A DNA stretch of 64,000 nucleotides from Pollenia angustigena (GCA_930367215.1 OV884056.1:229081127-229145126); one strand, 5' to 3'. Numbered from the stretch's first letter, positions 34,025 to 46,640 are shown. Notes: generated by a model from the letters alone, not told the origin. Numbers and translations: made by a program.

Positions 34025-34655
34025 AAAATTTAGTATTGTGGTAATTTTGCTGAGCTATTTATGGTTTTTAATCCAAATTTTCAATATTTTTAATCAGGCT
34101 TAGGTTAATAAAATTTAATTTTCATTGAATTATTTTAATGAAGAAAGGAATTTCACAACATGAAAATTAATTTAAATTGTTATTGATAATCATTCATTCT
34201 TGACTGACCTGAGATTCGAACCCAGGCCGCTGGTTACCCTGACATGTTTCGATCGCTATCACTCGATCTCCTCAGAGGGATTTGCCGTCTTACACTCGCA
34301 GCCATCGACGACTGATGACGTCAATAGTCAAACATCAATCCTTAAACCAAATTGTATTTTAACCTTTGGTAGATCGAAATTTGCTATTTTGAATGATTAT
34401 CAATTTTAAATTGGTAGCACATGTTTTTCCTTTACCTCTGTTTTTTCGTACTTTTTGTCAAGAATTATTCTTGAAGTCAAAAGTACATTTTTGTTTTTTC
34501 ATGTTTGTCTTTCTTTTTCTTGTTGGCCTTTTTCAGCTTTAACAATAATTAGTATTGTGGTAATTTTGTTGAACTATTTATTTAATCCAAATTTTCAATA
34601 TTTTTAATTAGGCTTAAGTTCATCAAATTTAATTTTCATTAAATTATTTTTATGA
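34025..34655 (-). repeat. tRNA-like repeat unit (about 530 bp) plus partial second unit
   Basis: The minus strand contains a tRNA-like module near 34282-34205: a D-arm-like gatcgagtgatagcgatcg and a T-arm ctgggttcgaatctcag. The two arms fold but no acceptor stem forms, so it is a tRNA-derived repeat (SINE-like), not a tRNA gene. The unit start tagtattgtggtaattttg recurs at 34552, where the second unit breaks off. Other copies: 19085, 28675, 36430, 43345/46473. Confidence 0.65.
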
Positions 34656-36045
34656 ATTTTTTTTTTCGAATTTTATTATATTGTATCTTCTTGTTACATT
34701 TTACCTTAGCTGTACTTTGGATAGCAATGAAGTATATTGTATGTAAATTTTTCTGTGCATATAAAAATTTGAATAAAATTTTGATTACTCGTTTGTTTAC
34801 TTTAATTACTTTATTAATTATTTTTAATTTCCTTAGGTAATTGAGTGATATATAAAGATTTTTTGTTTATTATTTTTTTTTTAATCAACTAACACACGTT
34901 GTTTGGAATCACAATTAAAAAAGTCATTCGTGAAAAAAGCAAATTCACAATTTTCATATTATATAACTTAAAGTAATCTAAATAAACATTTTGGTGATAG
35001 GTGTAAAATCAGCAAATTGTTTGCTTGACTCTTCAAATTTGGGGATTAAAATCAAGTTGTAATTCATGTGCAGTATGGAATTCATATTAAATTCCCTTTA
35101 AAAAATACTTTTCAAAATTCGTTGGGTTATTTAAGAGTAGGACAAGCTACAGGGAGTTAAAGTCATTGGTGATTGTAAAGTGTATTGTTAACTATCATTA
35201 TTTTGTTATAAATATAAAACATATTTTTTTTTTCAATATTCATACAAAAAAAGAAAAAGAAGCAAAAACCAAAAACAAAAAGAAAACACTACAAAACAAA
35301 TTAATAGATAATATTGAATTTTACACTAAATTGATTTTTCTTGTAGATGCCCCAGCAGACCAGTGATAAACAAACTTTAGAACTAGTTTGAAAAGTTTTG
35401 CATCAAACGAGTAAAAAGTTTGTTGAATTATAACACTTTTAAGCGTTTATTTTTAATAAAGGTGTTGTGCCGTAATATTTAGAATGTTTTAAACTTAAAA
35501 ACTGAATTAAATCATTAATAAATACAGTCCTTATTGAATAGATATTTACCACAATATTCTTTCGAAATTAATTACAAATAACATTCTAACTAATTAAAAA
35601 AATCCACCGAAATAAATTACAATCTTAAAAGACTTAAATGAATTTTTTCTGTTGTGAATGAAGTTAAAAAAAAGTTGTTAAAATAACCATTTTACATTAT
35701 TCTTTGTCCCGAGATTTCCATGTGTCATTGGTTGTTCATTACGAACTTTTTTTTTTTTCTTCTAACATCATTTTAATTTTTTATTTTTCTCATACATGAC
35801 TAAATTTGAGTTATTCGTTGTTTCTTGTATAGTTTTAGCAGCAAAATATTGCATTTTACTTATGCTTATCGCTACATAATATTATTTTTTTTTAACCTCT
35901 ACTTAACCGTGCATTTAGGCTTGGACCATTTTGTTCCACTTTTTTTGCGCATTGATTTCGGAACATTTCATTATTTGAACTTAGCTAAAGGGGTATTTTT
36001 CATAATTTATACTGTCTACAAAATTTTTAATTTTCTATAATCGTA
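34656..36045. other. AT-rich spacer
   Basis: No gene supported. Frames here are low-complexity Phe/Ile/Lys-rich and look random. Confidence 0.35.
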
Positions 36046-36193
36046 GTCTGCCGGATCACTGCACTTTCATTCAGGCCCAAATAGTGTACATCTACCCAAC
36101 CGCGGTGCACATTCGATATGGTGAGATGCAGGGTTATTCACATTATTACCGATAGTAAAGTGGCCGTAAGTATACTGGAGGGTATGTTTATCA

Positions 36194-37512
36194 TAGGGAT
36201 TGCTGTTATGTGTTAACCGAAACCGCGGTTTTAAATGCCTAAAAACCGAAACCGAAAACCGACAAAAAAAAAACCTCGGTTTTAGCTTTTACTTTAACAA
36301 TATATTTATGCTTCAAGAAATTGCAAATTTTAGATAATACTCGTACTTCATGTTCGAAAGCTTTATACATAACAGCCTTCAACAATGACAAGGTATTTCA
36401 AAATTCTTAAAATTCAAAATAAGTGCTAAGAAGAACAAATGTTATCTTTATAACCCAAATTTTTGATATTTTTCATTAGGCTTAAGTACATCAAATTTAA
36501 TTTTCATTAAATTATTTTTATGAAGAAAGGAATTTTACAACATGAAAATTAATTAAAATTTACTGATAATTTTTCATTCTTGACTCAATCTGGGCTCGAA
36601 CCCAGGCGTTTTTACGGACAGGTTACCCTGACATGTTTCGATTGCAACCACTCAATCTCCTCAGAGGGCTTGCCGTTTAACACTCGCAGCCCTCGACGAC
36701 TGCTGACGTCATTAGTCAAACATCAATCCTTAAACCAAATTGTATTTAACCTTTGGTAGATCGAAATTTGCTTTGACTGATTATCTATTTTAATTTTAAG
36801 AACATTCTTTACTTCCGTTTTTTCGTACTTTTGTCAAGAATTCTTCTTGAAGTTCAAAGTACATATTTTGTTTTTTCATTTTTTGTCTTTCTTTTTCTTG
36901 CTGACCTTTTCAGCACAACTTGAAGGACAAATGTAAACATAGAGCTCGTGCCTTAGCTTTAACAATAATTAGTAAAATATTTATAACTCTTAAGTACACA
37001 CCTTATTTGTGAGGCATAAACTGCCACCTGGGCCACTTGAATTTTGTATGGAGTTTCTTGTGGCTATAGAAAAAAACTCACACTAATGAGCACCTGGGCA
37101 AGGCTGGGACTACTTTATATGTATATAGTTTATGGCTATAGCAGGAACATTTTGTTGGGAAATAAAATAATTTTTCGAAAAAACAGAAAAGAAAGAATTC
37201 GTATGTGTTGTGTATGCTTTTTGAAACGTTGATTTTATTTACTGCAGTACATATATTAGAGGGAAGGGTACATAAAGGCCCAGGTACATAAAGTTTCGTT
37301 CTATATACTTAATAATTATATAAAAAAAACTGGAAAAAGTCAAAAAATGCCTGGCCAGGCCCAGGTATACACTTAAGGGCGAATAAAAGTTGAAACAAAT
37401 AATAAAATTGTATTACATGCAAAAAAATATATATTTGTATGTATGAATTTAACTTTGATATATTAAAACCGAAACCGCGGTTTCACATTTTTAAGGTTTT
37501 TAGCAAACTCTA
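36194..37512. mobile_element. hAT-like element, 8-bp target duplication GTTTATCA
   Basis: Insertion into the RNase H fragment is exact: GTTTATCA at 36186-36193 and 37513-37520. Ends are tagggattgct and, on the other strand, tagagtttgct (9 of 11 matched). Just inside each end are accgaaaccgcggtttt-type words. An 8-bp duplication and TAGGG-type end fit hAT elements. No transposase frame is recognisable; it holds a tRNA-like repeat copy (36430-36965). Confidence 0.75.
36430..36965 (-). repeat. tRNA-like repeat copy inside the hAT-like element
   Basis: Best preserved tRNA-like module: minus-strand D-arm gattgagtggttgcaatc and T-arm ctgggttcgagcccag (36665-36585). It ends with agctttaacaataattag, the same junction as at 34545. 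Confidence 0.65.
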
Positions 37513-37770
37513 GTTTATCACATCGAAAATTGTCCGAGAATGCCGGATGTCTCTGGAGGGGACAGCAAGACACTAACTGGTTACCCTTAATTGGGTCCCT
37601 GGATATAAAGGCATACATGGAAAATGTATTTCTGACTCGTAAGTACATGCAGGAACCAACTGGAGTCGTAGCGTTTCGCTCTCAAGGAGTAAGCAACTTA
37701 ATGCACACCGATTTCATCTCATTGCCAATCAGAACTGGTTTCAAGGAACTACATATTGTATACTAGATAT

Positions 37771-38630
37771 TGTATAATGAAAGATAACAAAATTAAAAGT
37801 TACAAGTCTTAGTCTAAGGACCATTTTGATCCATAAACATATCGATTTGTTCCTAAGTCAGCTTTATTTCCAAAAGCCTTTTTCCTAATTCAAAAAATAA
37901 AAAAAATTATCAACACTGATATCTTGACTTTCCAATCCTTCAGTGAGATCTAAAACGAACCGCTCCGCACATTGCACACGCACTATCCCGTGCGTATTAC
38001 TTGAGTTTTAGACAAGTCTCAATACAAAGTATTATAGTTTCTGTTTGCAGATTATTATTTAAATTTGAAAACTACACATTAAATTTTTTATTGTTTTCAA
38101 AACCAAAATGGCCCTAATCCTAAGATTCGTAATTTTTTTTCTAGCCTCACTGAAGGGTTAAATGAACATGAACTATTCTTTTATTCTTTTTTTTTTTGTT
38201 CTGCAAGATGCTTTCAGTTCATTGTTTTTTCTCGAGTGATTTTCGTAAAATATACCAGCATGTCCATTATTTGATATTTCGGTTGTTGTTTGAAGTACTC
38301 ATGTTTTTGTTTATAATCGAGTATCTTAAAACATGAGTAAATTGCTTTGTAATCATGTAAAATTTAACTTGATTGCAATGTATTGCAAGTTATTTACGCT
38401 TTTAACGATGTTTGTTTGTAATTGGTGTTTTTACTGTGAATATAAACAGTTTAGTTCCATACCTTCTGGGTTAAGTTTAAAATAAAACTTGTAAAATAGC
38501 AACAAATTTATGATATTCTTTTGAGCGATGTTAAATTTTTCGGAGACAAAAGATCGCAGAGATAAACATTTATCCCAAACTTACTAAAAGAAGTTTGCCT
38601 GTCAACGGGAAAGGAATTTTTTTTTAACAT
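37771..38630. other. AT-rich spacer
   Basis: No supported feature; 37980-38040 has words resembling part of the element at 27482 (attacttgagttttagac). Confidence 0.35.
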
Positions 38631-39305
38631 CAAAAAGTAATTTCAATTTTTGGGAATACAAAATTTTAATTTCAAAAGATTTTGCTATTCGTGCTTAATT
38701 CCCAGTTTTTATTCTTGACAAAAACACTTGAAATTTATTGTTGATGGGATAAGCTATTCCTATGCATTTCACTGGTTGCTTAGGCCAGATCATCAGGAAA
38801 CTTCATCCATAAAGATTTTAGACAAACTAAAGATATTAAACCAAATAAAACTGTTAAACGTATAAGAATTATAGCAACAGTTCTACTTGTAACAATATCA
38901 AAGCTTGAACAAAACACATCAACAATAAACAACAGTGGGTTTATCTCATCTTACATTCCCCACTACAATTAGTTGAAATTCTCTCAACATTAATTGTAGT
39001 TGTAAGTAGGTTAAGAAAAACAAAATAAAAACAATAACAACTTACAAAAGATGTTGTCAATTAAGTGTTTTTAGGCCGTGCACTTGCCTGTTTATTATCA
39101 AAAAGTAATTTAAATTTTTGGGAATACAAAGTTTCTAATATCTAATATCTTTAGTTTGTCTAAAATCTTTATTGATGAAGTTTCCTGATGATCTGGCCTA
39201 AGCAACCAGTGAAATGCATAGGAATAGCTTATCCCATCAACAATAAATTTCAAGTGTTTTTGTCAAGAATAAAAACTGGGAATTAAGCACGAATAGCAAA
39301 ATCTT
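38631..39305 (+). repeat. 460-bp repeat unit followed by an inverted partial unit
   Basis: 38631-39098 is a full unit of the 16863 family (468 bp). A second unit starts at 39099 and switches near 39141 to the reverse complement of 38660-38835 (for example gatctggcctaagcaacc), ending near 39305. This gives a local hairpin of about 165 bp per arm. Confidence 0.75.
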
Positions 39306-39993
39306 TTGAATTTATTTTTTTTTAACTTTAAGATTAGAATTGTAGACTTTGCGAATGCTTTTGTATAGAAAATGTCAGCCATAATAAATTAAATTTTGTG
39401 GGCTATGTTTGGTGCCTTCTTCTTCTGGGGGCTTTTAGCACCATTGCAAAATAGTCGGAAAGTCGAAAAAAGTGGCAAAAATTTAATTTTTTTGACTTGT
39501 AACTTTGAAATGGCATTGCAATTTTTTGGGCAACGCTTCAAAGTATGTAAAAATAAAGCTTGTCGTTAAAAATTATTGTTAACGGTTGTTTGTTGTGGCT
39601 GTAATGTTGACGTTTTCATCAAAGGTATGCAATTGTTCTGAAGTATTGCTTTGTAGTGCAGTTTTAAGTGGCGTATTTGTGATGCTATAATGAAGATTTT
39701 TAAGCATTTAAGCAATTGAGAATATAGGTATTGGCTAGTATTGCGATCGACGGGACTATATATGAAGCTATCAGCGCAGAAGTGGTATAACCCCAGACTA
39801 ATTATTATGAGATAATGATGAGTTACCACTTCTCTTGCACTATCGTACTTAGTCGTAACGGCCCGTGCAAAAACTATGTTTCTAGCGCCATCTGCTGGCG
39901 TACTCGACTATTGCACTGTAAAGAACCGTGCCTATTTTACACCTGAACCGTAACCAAGTTAAATTTTGGGTTACACTAATTCTGCGCTGTGAT
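39306..39993. other. Non-coding spacer
   Basis: No gene supported. The 39840-39960 stretch is less AT-rich but has no convincing frame or RNA structure by eye. Confidence 0.35.
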
Positions 39994-40114
39994 GTAATTC
40001 TGTAACTTTTTAACAACAAAAATTTGTCGTTAAGTAGTAAATTTTAAGTTAAATTTTAAATAAAAATTTTCTTTTGAACGACAAATTTTTGTCGTTAAAA
40101 AGTAACAGAATTAC
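39994..40114. repeat. Short palindromic MITE, about 120 bp
   Basis: Ends gtaattctgtaacttttt and aaaaagtaacagaattac are inverted, and the inner aaaaatttgtcgtt pairs with aacgacaaattttt, giving near-complete self-complementarity. Confidence 0.65.
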
Positions 40115-40316
40115 CCCACTGAAAGCCTCATATATAAGTAGGTGAGAGTGAGATGCAAAACTCGTTCGTTACACTTTATTCGAATTTTGAGAAAATGCAA
40201 AAAACATATAGTGCTACAGATAATGTAAAGAGATAGTTTTGAAAATGTCTAGTGTTGTTACCAACCGCAATTTTAGATCACATAAACATGAAAAGGACAT
40301 GCTTCGACACAATATA

Positions 40317-41631
40317 TCGGGTGATTTTTTAGCTATTATCTTTTTGGCAACACTGGATTAGACAGCTGACGCACGTTTCGTGTTTTGTTTCACTGTCAAA
40401 CATCTTCAGTTTGGTCTATAATTTAACCATGAATCGTCTTACAAACGAACAACGCTTGCAAATTATTGAATTTTATTATCAAAATGCGTGCTCTGTTAAG
40501 AAAGTTCATCGCGCGCTTCTTCCATTTTATGTCAGTTTAATCGACTCACTGAAGCGGCTATTGTGACTAAATTTCGCACCAAATTTGCATGGCTGGACAT
40601 TAAACCACCAACACGCTTACGTAGAGTGCGAAGTGAAGAAACTATCGCAGCTGTATCGGCCAGTGTTAATGATGACCATCAATTGAAGCACAGCCGCGAA
40701 TAACGTTTTAAGTTACAAAATAATAATTTTTCAGGAGAGCAAAAAATCGTTTTTTGACAGGCAGTATTATTTGTGTTAAAAATTTTTTTTTTTTTCTATT
40801 ATTAAAAATAATGATAATAAAAACTTTAATGCAAAAGGCTTTTAAAACATTATTCCACACTGCAAAACCATTTCGGTTTCTTCATTTTGTTAGTAACTTG
40901 CAATGTTCTTCCACTGGCTGACACTTTGTACGCCATTTTGAAGGGGTTAAGGTGCATAGTTTTGGTTGATTTGATGTTTAAACTGTGTAAGAGAGTAAGG
41001 TTGACGGTTATCTGCAAAAAAACAGTTTTTGCAAAATGTGGCGTTTACAACGTTATTCGCGGCTGTGCTTCAATTATCGATTCGTCGCCGTTCGCAGCAA
41101 TTGGGCCTCTGTTACTCAGCAACGTGAGATGATATCCAAATTTTTTTTTCCCAAAATGCAAGAGCTTGACTTGCATGACATGTGGCTTCAACAAGACGGT
41201 GCCACATGCCACACAGCACGCTTAACAATGGACTTATTGAGAGACGAGTTCGGTGAACATTTTATGTCACGTTCGGGACCGGTCAATTGGCCACCCAGAT
41301 CGTGCGATTTAACGCCTTTAGACTATTTTATGTGGGGCTATGTAAATGCTCATGTCTATACACACATGCCCGCTTCAATTGACGCATTGGAAGACAACAT
41401 TAAAGCATTTATTTATGAGATACCGGCTGAAATGTTGAGAAGATTATACCAAAATTGGACTAAGCGGATGGACCATTTGAGGCGCAGTCACGGTCAACAT
41501 TTGCATGAAATAATCTTCAAACATTAAATTATATGGACCGTACTATCGATTCAAATAAAGATTTCATGAATTTTTCTGAATTTTATGTGTTTTTTTTTAA
41601 ACTTTCCTATAGCTCTTAAAAAATCACCGGA
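40317..41631 (+). mobile_element. Mariner element with broken transposase
   Basis: Ends are tcgggtgattttttagct and, on the other strand, tccggtgattttttaagagc, with TA on both outer sides (40315-40316, 41632-41633). The transposase starts MNRLTNEQRLQIIEFYYQNA at 40430 and ends with HEIIFKH at 41524. The C-terminal half (about 41128-41524) is intact in frame: DMWLQQDGATCHTA, then NWPPRSCDLTPLDYF, the Asp-rich catalytic part of mariner enzymes. The N-terminal part shifts frame near 40535, and about 400 bp (40710-41115) of unrelated sequence replaces the central region. The length (1315 bp) is near the normal 1.3 kb by coincidence of deletion and insertion. Confidence 0.85.
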
Positions 41632-43344
41632 TATACATATTTATTCTCATAAGGTGCTTAAAGATCTGTCAAAATCAATTGTTTCTCAATTTTTTAATTT
41701 TTAAACGAACGAGTTTTAAAACACCCTTACTGATCGATATGTATACAAAAATTAATGTGTGTTTGTATGTATGTTTGTTGGAAGTCTAAAAACGGCTGGA
41801 CTGATTTTCCACAGCATCATATTGTATATCTGAAAGGAAACACAGGCTATATTTTCTTTTGGAATTGGAAGTCAGCGAGGTGCTACGACCAATTAAAGAA
41901 TAAGAACTAAACATTTTTTTATCTGAAAAACTAGTTCAGATAGAGTCTTAAAATTAAGTACGGTCAACTTTGACAGCCACACGGACATTTGGGTAGACAT
42001 GGGCTGACTTGCATTATTAGGCTTGGCACTTCCCACATGATTTTAATACTAAAATTTATATATCTGAAAACGATTACAGTTAGATGAGCCAAATTTTGGC
42101 AGAGCAACTTTGACATCTATATAAACATTTGCATAAGACATAGTGGGCGTGGCATATCCCATATGAGTAAAAAAAACTAAAACTCGATTTAACGGGGTTA
42201 AAATAAAATAAATACGAATAAGCGGGGTTTTTGAATTTATTTACTAAAAAAATAAAAGAAATAAAAAACAATTGTTAAAAATAAAATATATAAAAATTAT
42301 TCATGTAACAAACTGATCTTAAGAAAATAAACCCCCACTCAAGCAAAAAACCACGCAAAAATAAAATAGTGGTAAACAAAAAATCATTCTTTCCATGTTT
42401 CTGTTGTTTTTATATCGAATTATAAGTGGTAGTAGGCAAACAATTACGATTTATAAGAGGTAAAGAAGATTTTATTTGACAAAAAAATTACGAAATTAGC
42501 GAGGGGACCAAAATGTATGGAAATTTTACGAATTAACGAGATTTTTTCAAGGGACCGACAGTTTATTACGAATTATCGGGAATTGCGATTTATCGGGGTA
42601 CGAATTATCGGGATTTGACTGTATCAATATAAATATTTTGGACAAAATATAAAGTAAATCTGTGAACTAGAGCCACCAAATTTTGTACGAGTAACTTTTA
42701 TATGAATATTTAAGGCAATAATGGACAGATCACTAATTGTGGGCACTTTCTGTATGAAGTTTATAATAAAATTATACTATATTTTGAAAATTAAAGAGTC
42801 TACAAAATATGCAAATAGATGACGAGGTTCCTCTCTTATGAGTTAAATACTAAAATTCATATCTAAACAAATCCCATAAAATTTTGCAAGGCAATTTTGA
42901 TATTCATATAAATATTTGGAGAATAAATGGGTACCAATGCATTTAGCGGGGCCCATTTAAGAGCAACTTTGACATCCGTACAATAGGAAAAATTAAAAAA
43001 AAAAAAAATTACGAGTAACCTTTTTTATAAATATATTTTTTAACCATAACACTACCATAAATTTTAATGTTTGGGTTAAAAAAAAATAACTGGAAAAGAG
43101 CAAAATTGCAGAAAATCATCAAATTTATAATAAAGTTTGAAATTTTGTCCGCTATAACTCTGCCATATATTGACTCATCTTCACAAACGACCCATGGTTA
43201 TTTTAGAAACTTTATAACCTTTCACTAAAAAAAAAGAAATACATAATCCGTTTAAAATTGTTGAAGATAATTGCATTTCAGTCACATCTTCTTTTTTTAA
43301 AACACAGATCCATTTGGTCACGACTTTGTTGAAATTTTGTCACG
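41632..43344. other. AT-rich spacer with degenerate short repeats
   Basis: No gene supported. 42540-42620 repeats cgaattatcggg and ttatcgggg words. 41945-42910 has loosely repeated phrases such as aattttggc/aaatttt and caactttgacat about every 130-300 bp, probably an old repeat. Confidence 0.4.
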
Positions 43345-43848
43345 TAGTGTATTTAGTATTGCGGTTGATTTTGTTGAACTGCTTATGGTTTTAAATCCAA
43401 ATTTTGATATTTTTTAATTAGGATAAAGTTCATCAAATTTAATTTTCGAGTGAATCCATGTCAAACCGTTAAGTCGTTCGGCATCATCACCTCCGATTTG
43501 AATGAAATTCAACACAAATGTTGAATGTTATTGGACTTTAACAAAACATAAATTTTCAGACCCCAGATTCTTTCGGCTTCCGAAATATGACGTCATAAAA
43601 GATGAGAAAAATGTGAAAAAACCTCAAAAGTCTCCTTACAAAAGGGGATAGAACTGCTGAACGTGATGAAATAAATAAGTTTTTATAAAAATTATCAAAA
43701 ACTTTAATAAAATACAATAATCACAGCACAAAACGTGGACTTTTTGTAAATATAAACAAAACTTTGACATAAATCTAGACAAACAATGCAAGAGAAAACA
43801 AGTAAGAGCGCTATATTCCGCTGTGCCGAATCTTATATACCCTTCACC

Positions 43849-45015
43849 ATTTTGCGAGTAGAATAGAGAGCAACTAAATAATTTTTACATATACATATAC
43901 ATACATATTTACAATACTTACAACTTCATTATAAATGAAATTTAAAAAGCGATAACTGGTAAATATTTTTTATTATGAAATAATAAAGAAGGGTGATAAC
44001 GAAAATCATATTGGGCATTATGCTAGTATATGTAAACAAATACGAAGGGAGGGTGAGGGGATAGGAAGAAGAGACGATAACCGGATTTGAACTTCGCTTT
44101 GCATAAGGACCCAGAATATATATACTTTATAGGGTGTAGGACCTTCGGTGAAGGGTATAAAAAACAATCTTAATTATAAAAAAGAGTAATTTTTGGGATT
44201 TCAGTATTTTGGTCATAACTCTGCTATTTCTTAACCGATTTGACAGATTTATATACCGACGTGTTGTTAAAGAAGAAATTTGCCAGTTATTTTGGCTATA
44301 AAACGTGGACTCGGGAAGATCTATGGTTCCTGAAAATGGGTATTTTTCAAAAAAAATTAATATTTTGGTCATAACTTTTTCGTATCTGAACCGATTTTCC
44401 CGAGTTTTTCTGAAAATATTTTCTATTAAAAATTTCCGATCTTCTGATATATAAGGCGTAACCATAGGTCATATTACAGTAAAAAAATTCAGGTTTTTAT
44501 ACAATTTTTAATACTTTTTGTATGAGAGGTACCACGCCTACTTCTCCAATCCCGCCCACATTTTGTAGGATGGTGTATATTTATAACCTAAATGTTTGTA
44601 CCTAATTTTAAAGCTTTGGCTCTTGCCGTTCTCCAGATATATAGAAAAAAGTAATACAAATACAACAACCACAAGGGATTTTTTGGACAAATTAGAGGCA
44701 GTCGTGGTTTTTTGGTCATTGTTGGACCGATCTGGCTGAATTTCAATAGCAAGAAATGGTGGACTATATGTGACATAAATGTAAAACAACGTAGCCGCTA
44801 TCATGTCTGGAGTCTCCGGAAAACACATATCAAACGTAAGACGGATAGACGGACGGATGGACGGACGGACGGACGGATATCGTTAAATCAACTTCTCTCC
44901 TCATAAGGACCCAGAATATATATACTTTATAGGGTATAAGATCAATATTGTAGAAATTACAAGCGGAATCACAAATTTATATATACCCTTTTCCACCTGT
45001 GGTGAAGGGTATAAA
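43849..45015. repeat. Nested fly-type repeat with tatacccttcacc ends and GGAC microsatellite
   Basis: tatacccttcacc at 43849 and ggtgaagggtata at 44148 and 45000 are inverted ends of one or two nested copies. gacccagaatatatatac is present at both 44110 and 44910. A (ggac)n tract lies at 44841-44880. This word set is common in fly repeat ends; I do not assign a family. Confidence 0.55.
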
Positions 45016-45965
45016 AATCGTCATCTGGCGTAGTGCTGCCACCTGTTTTTTCATCATGATACAAATTGTTGCTGAAGTTCTAGTTGACTCAACTTTTAAA
45101 ACATTACATTTTTACATTTTTGTTTGAAAAATTAAAGGAAAATATATGAAATACTTTGGGAAGAAATAAGATAGAAGAAAAAACTAAATTGTTGCTCTGA
45201 TTGTAAACAAAGCTTAACTAAAAAACTTTAGACGTTTTCAATTTTTTTTTTTTTATTAAACAATTACAATTTGAGGAAACATACTAAGGAGTTTCTTTAG
45301 TTTTGCCAATTCTTCTTGCTTAAGTTTTATGTATTTTATGGTTTTGAATGTACATATGTAGGCGTGTGTGTGTACATATGTATGTTCAGTCTCCTTTTGT
45401 TATTTGATTCTTTGCCATTTTGATTTTGTTTTGTTGTCGTTAGTCGGGATATTCCAGTTAGTTTTATTATAATTATATAAATGCATATAAGTATATGTAT
45501 ATCGTCACCTAAAATACAAAATAACGTAACTATACTTTTTATAAGTTTGCAGGAGAAGCAAAAAACTTTACAATATCAAAAACAACACGGTGTACTGGGG
45601 GATTGAATTTCTGTAATAAAGTCGCCATTGTCGATAGCAGGGATCAAAGATTTTTTGTGCACATGCCGTTTAATAAACTTACTTACATCATTATTCTGGA
45701 CCTCTTTCTACCTTGCAGTGTAGAGGTTTTGGCAAAGACTTCTCTATTTCGATCTATCCTGTGCCGCTGTTTTGGCAGTTCTAGGCTATGATATTTTTTG
45801 TACGGGAGGTACCACGCCCACTTCTCCAGTCCCGCCCACATTTTGTGGGATGGTGTGTATTGATAACTAAAATTTGTGTACTAAATTTGGAAACTTTGGC
45901 TCTTGCCGTTCTCCAGATATACTGAAAAAAATAATTAAAATACAACAACAACAAGGGATTTTTGA
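44515..45965 (+). repeat. Pair of direct repeats about 180 bp long (44515-44700 and 45785-45965)
   Basis: Both copies contain gaggtaccacgcc, ccgcccacattttgt, ggctcttgccgttctccag and acaagggattttt. They are in the same orientation about 1.27 kb apart. Segment between them: parts of the tatacccttcacc repeat, then AT-rich DNA. Confidence 0.65.
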
Positions 45966-46640
45966 ACACAAAACATACTTAGAATCACGTTCTGGTATAT
46001 AACTCTGACACCAATCGAGTCTCCACCATTAAATTTTCTGCAAATGTTGAAGAGGGTATAATACTTAACATATTTTTTTTTTAAGAATTTTAAAAAATAT
46101 ACTTTTCTAGATATGGACCTTTGAACTCAAGACCCCAAAAATTTACCTTTGACCTTTTCTTAGAAAAACACAATATTCATATCATTTTAAAGGGTGCACT
46201 TTCACCTTTAAAACGATACCAAAAAAACTAAATTATCTTGCGTAGTTCAAGAGTTCTATCCCCTTTTGTAAGGAGACTTTTGTGTTTTTTTAAACATTTT
46301 TCACATTTTTATGACGTCATATTTCGGATGCCGAAAGAATGTGGGGTCTGAAATTTATATTTTGTTTAAGTCCAATTACATATAACATTTGTGTTGAATT
46401 TCATTCAAATCGGAGGTGCTGATGCCGAAAATGCCATTTTTTCGTGATGGTTTGACGTGTTTTAACTCTTTCATTAAATTATTTTTATGAAGAGCAACAA
46501 CATGAAATTAATTAAAATTTATTGATACAATTTTCATTCTTGACTGCCGTGGGGCTCGAAACCAGGCTTTCACGGACAGGTTACCCTTACATTGTTCAAT
46601 TGTAACCACTCTATATCTTCAGATGGTTTTTAGCTTTTAC

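Larger units (their letters stand above)
36046..37770 (+). pseudogene. RNase H-bearing non-LTR fragment, split by a DNA element
   Basis: 36046-36193 and 37513-37770 together match the RNase H region of copy B (8931-9920) on the plus strand: attcacattattaccgatag on the left and tgtccgagaatgccggatg on the right. The two parts are separated by a 1319-bp insertion. Stops and substitutions show decay. It is the fourth piece of this family in the window. Confidence 0.8.
43448..46468. mobile_element. 3.0-kb inverted-repeat element, ends GAGTGAATCCATGTC
   Basis: About 200 bp at each end are inverted copies: cctccgatttgaatgaaatt, tatgacgtcata, tccccttttgtaaggagact. TTTC flanks both ends (43444-43447, 46469-46472), a probable 4-bp duplication. 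The ends resemble the GGGTAATTCCATGTC family (ccatgtcaaa word). The interior holds other repeats (43849-45015; paired 44515-44700 and 45785-45965). No transposase frame is seen. Confidence 0.7.
43345..46640. repeat. tRNA-like repeat copy split by a 3-kb element
   Basis: The left part (43345-43447) ends ...catcaaatttaattttc and the right part resumes at about 46469 with tcattaaattatttttatg, then the tRNA-like module (46540-46625). Joining them gives the contiguous sequence seen at 36480. The split gives an exact view of the inserted element. Confidence 0.7.

Noticed and set aside
36580..36665. Functional tRNA gene (D-arm and T-arm visible)
   Set aside because: No acceptor stem can be formed and the same module recurs in several dispersed repeat copies.
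44841..44880. (ggac)n tract as a regulatory or CRISPR-like repeat
   Set aside because: It is a short microsatellite inside a fly-type repeat end; no spacer structure.
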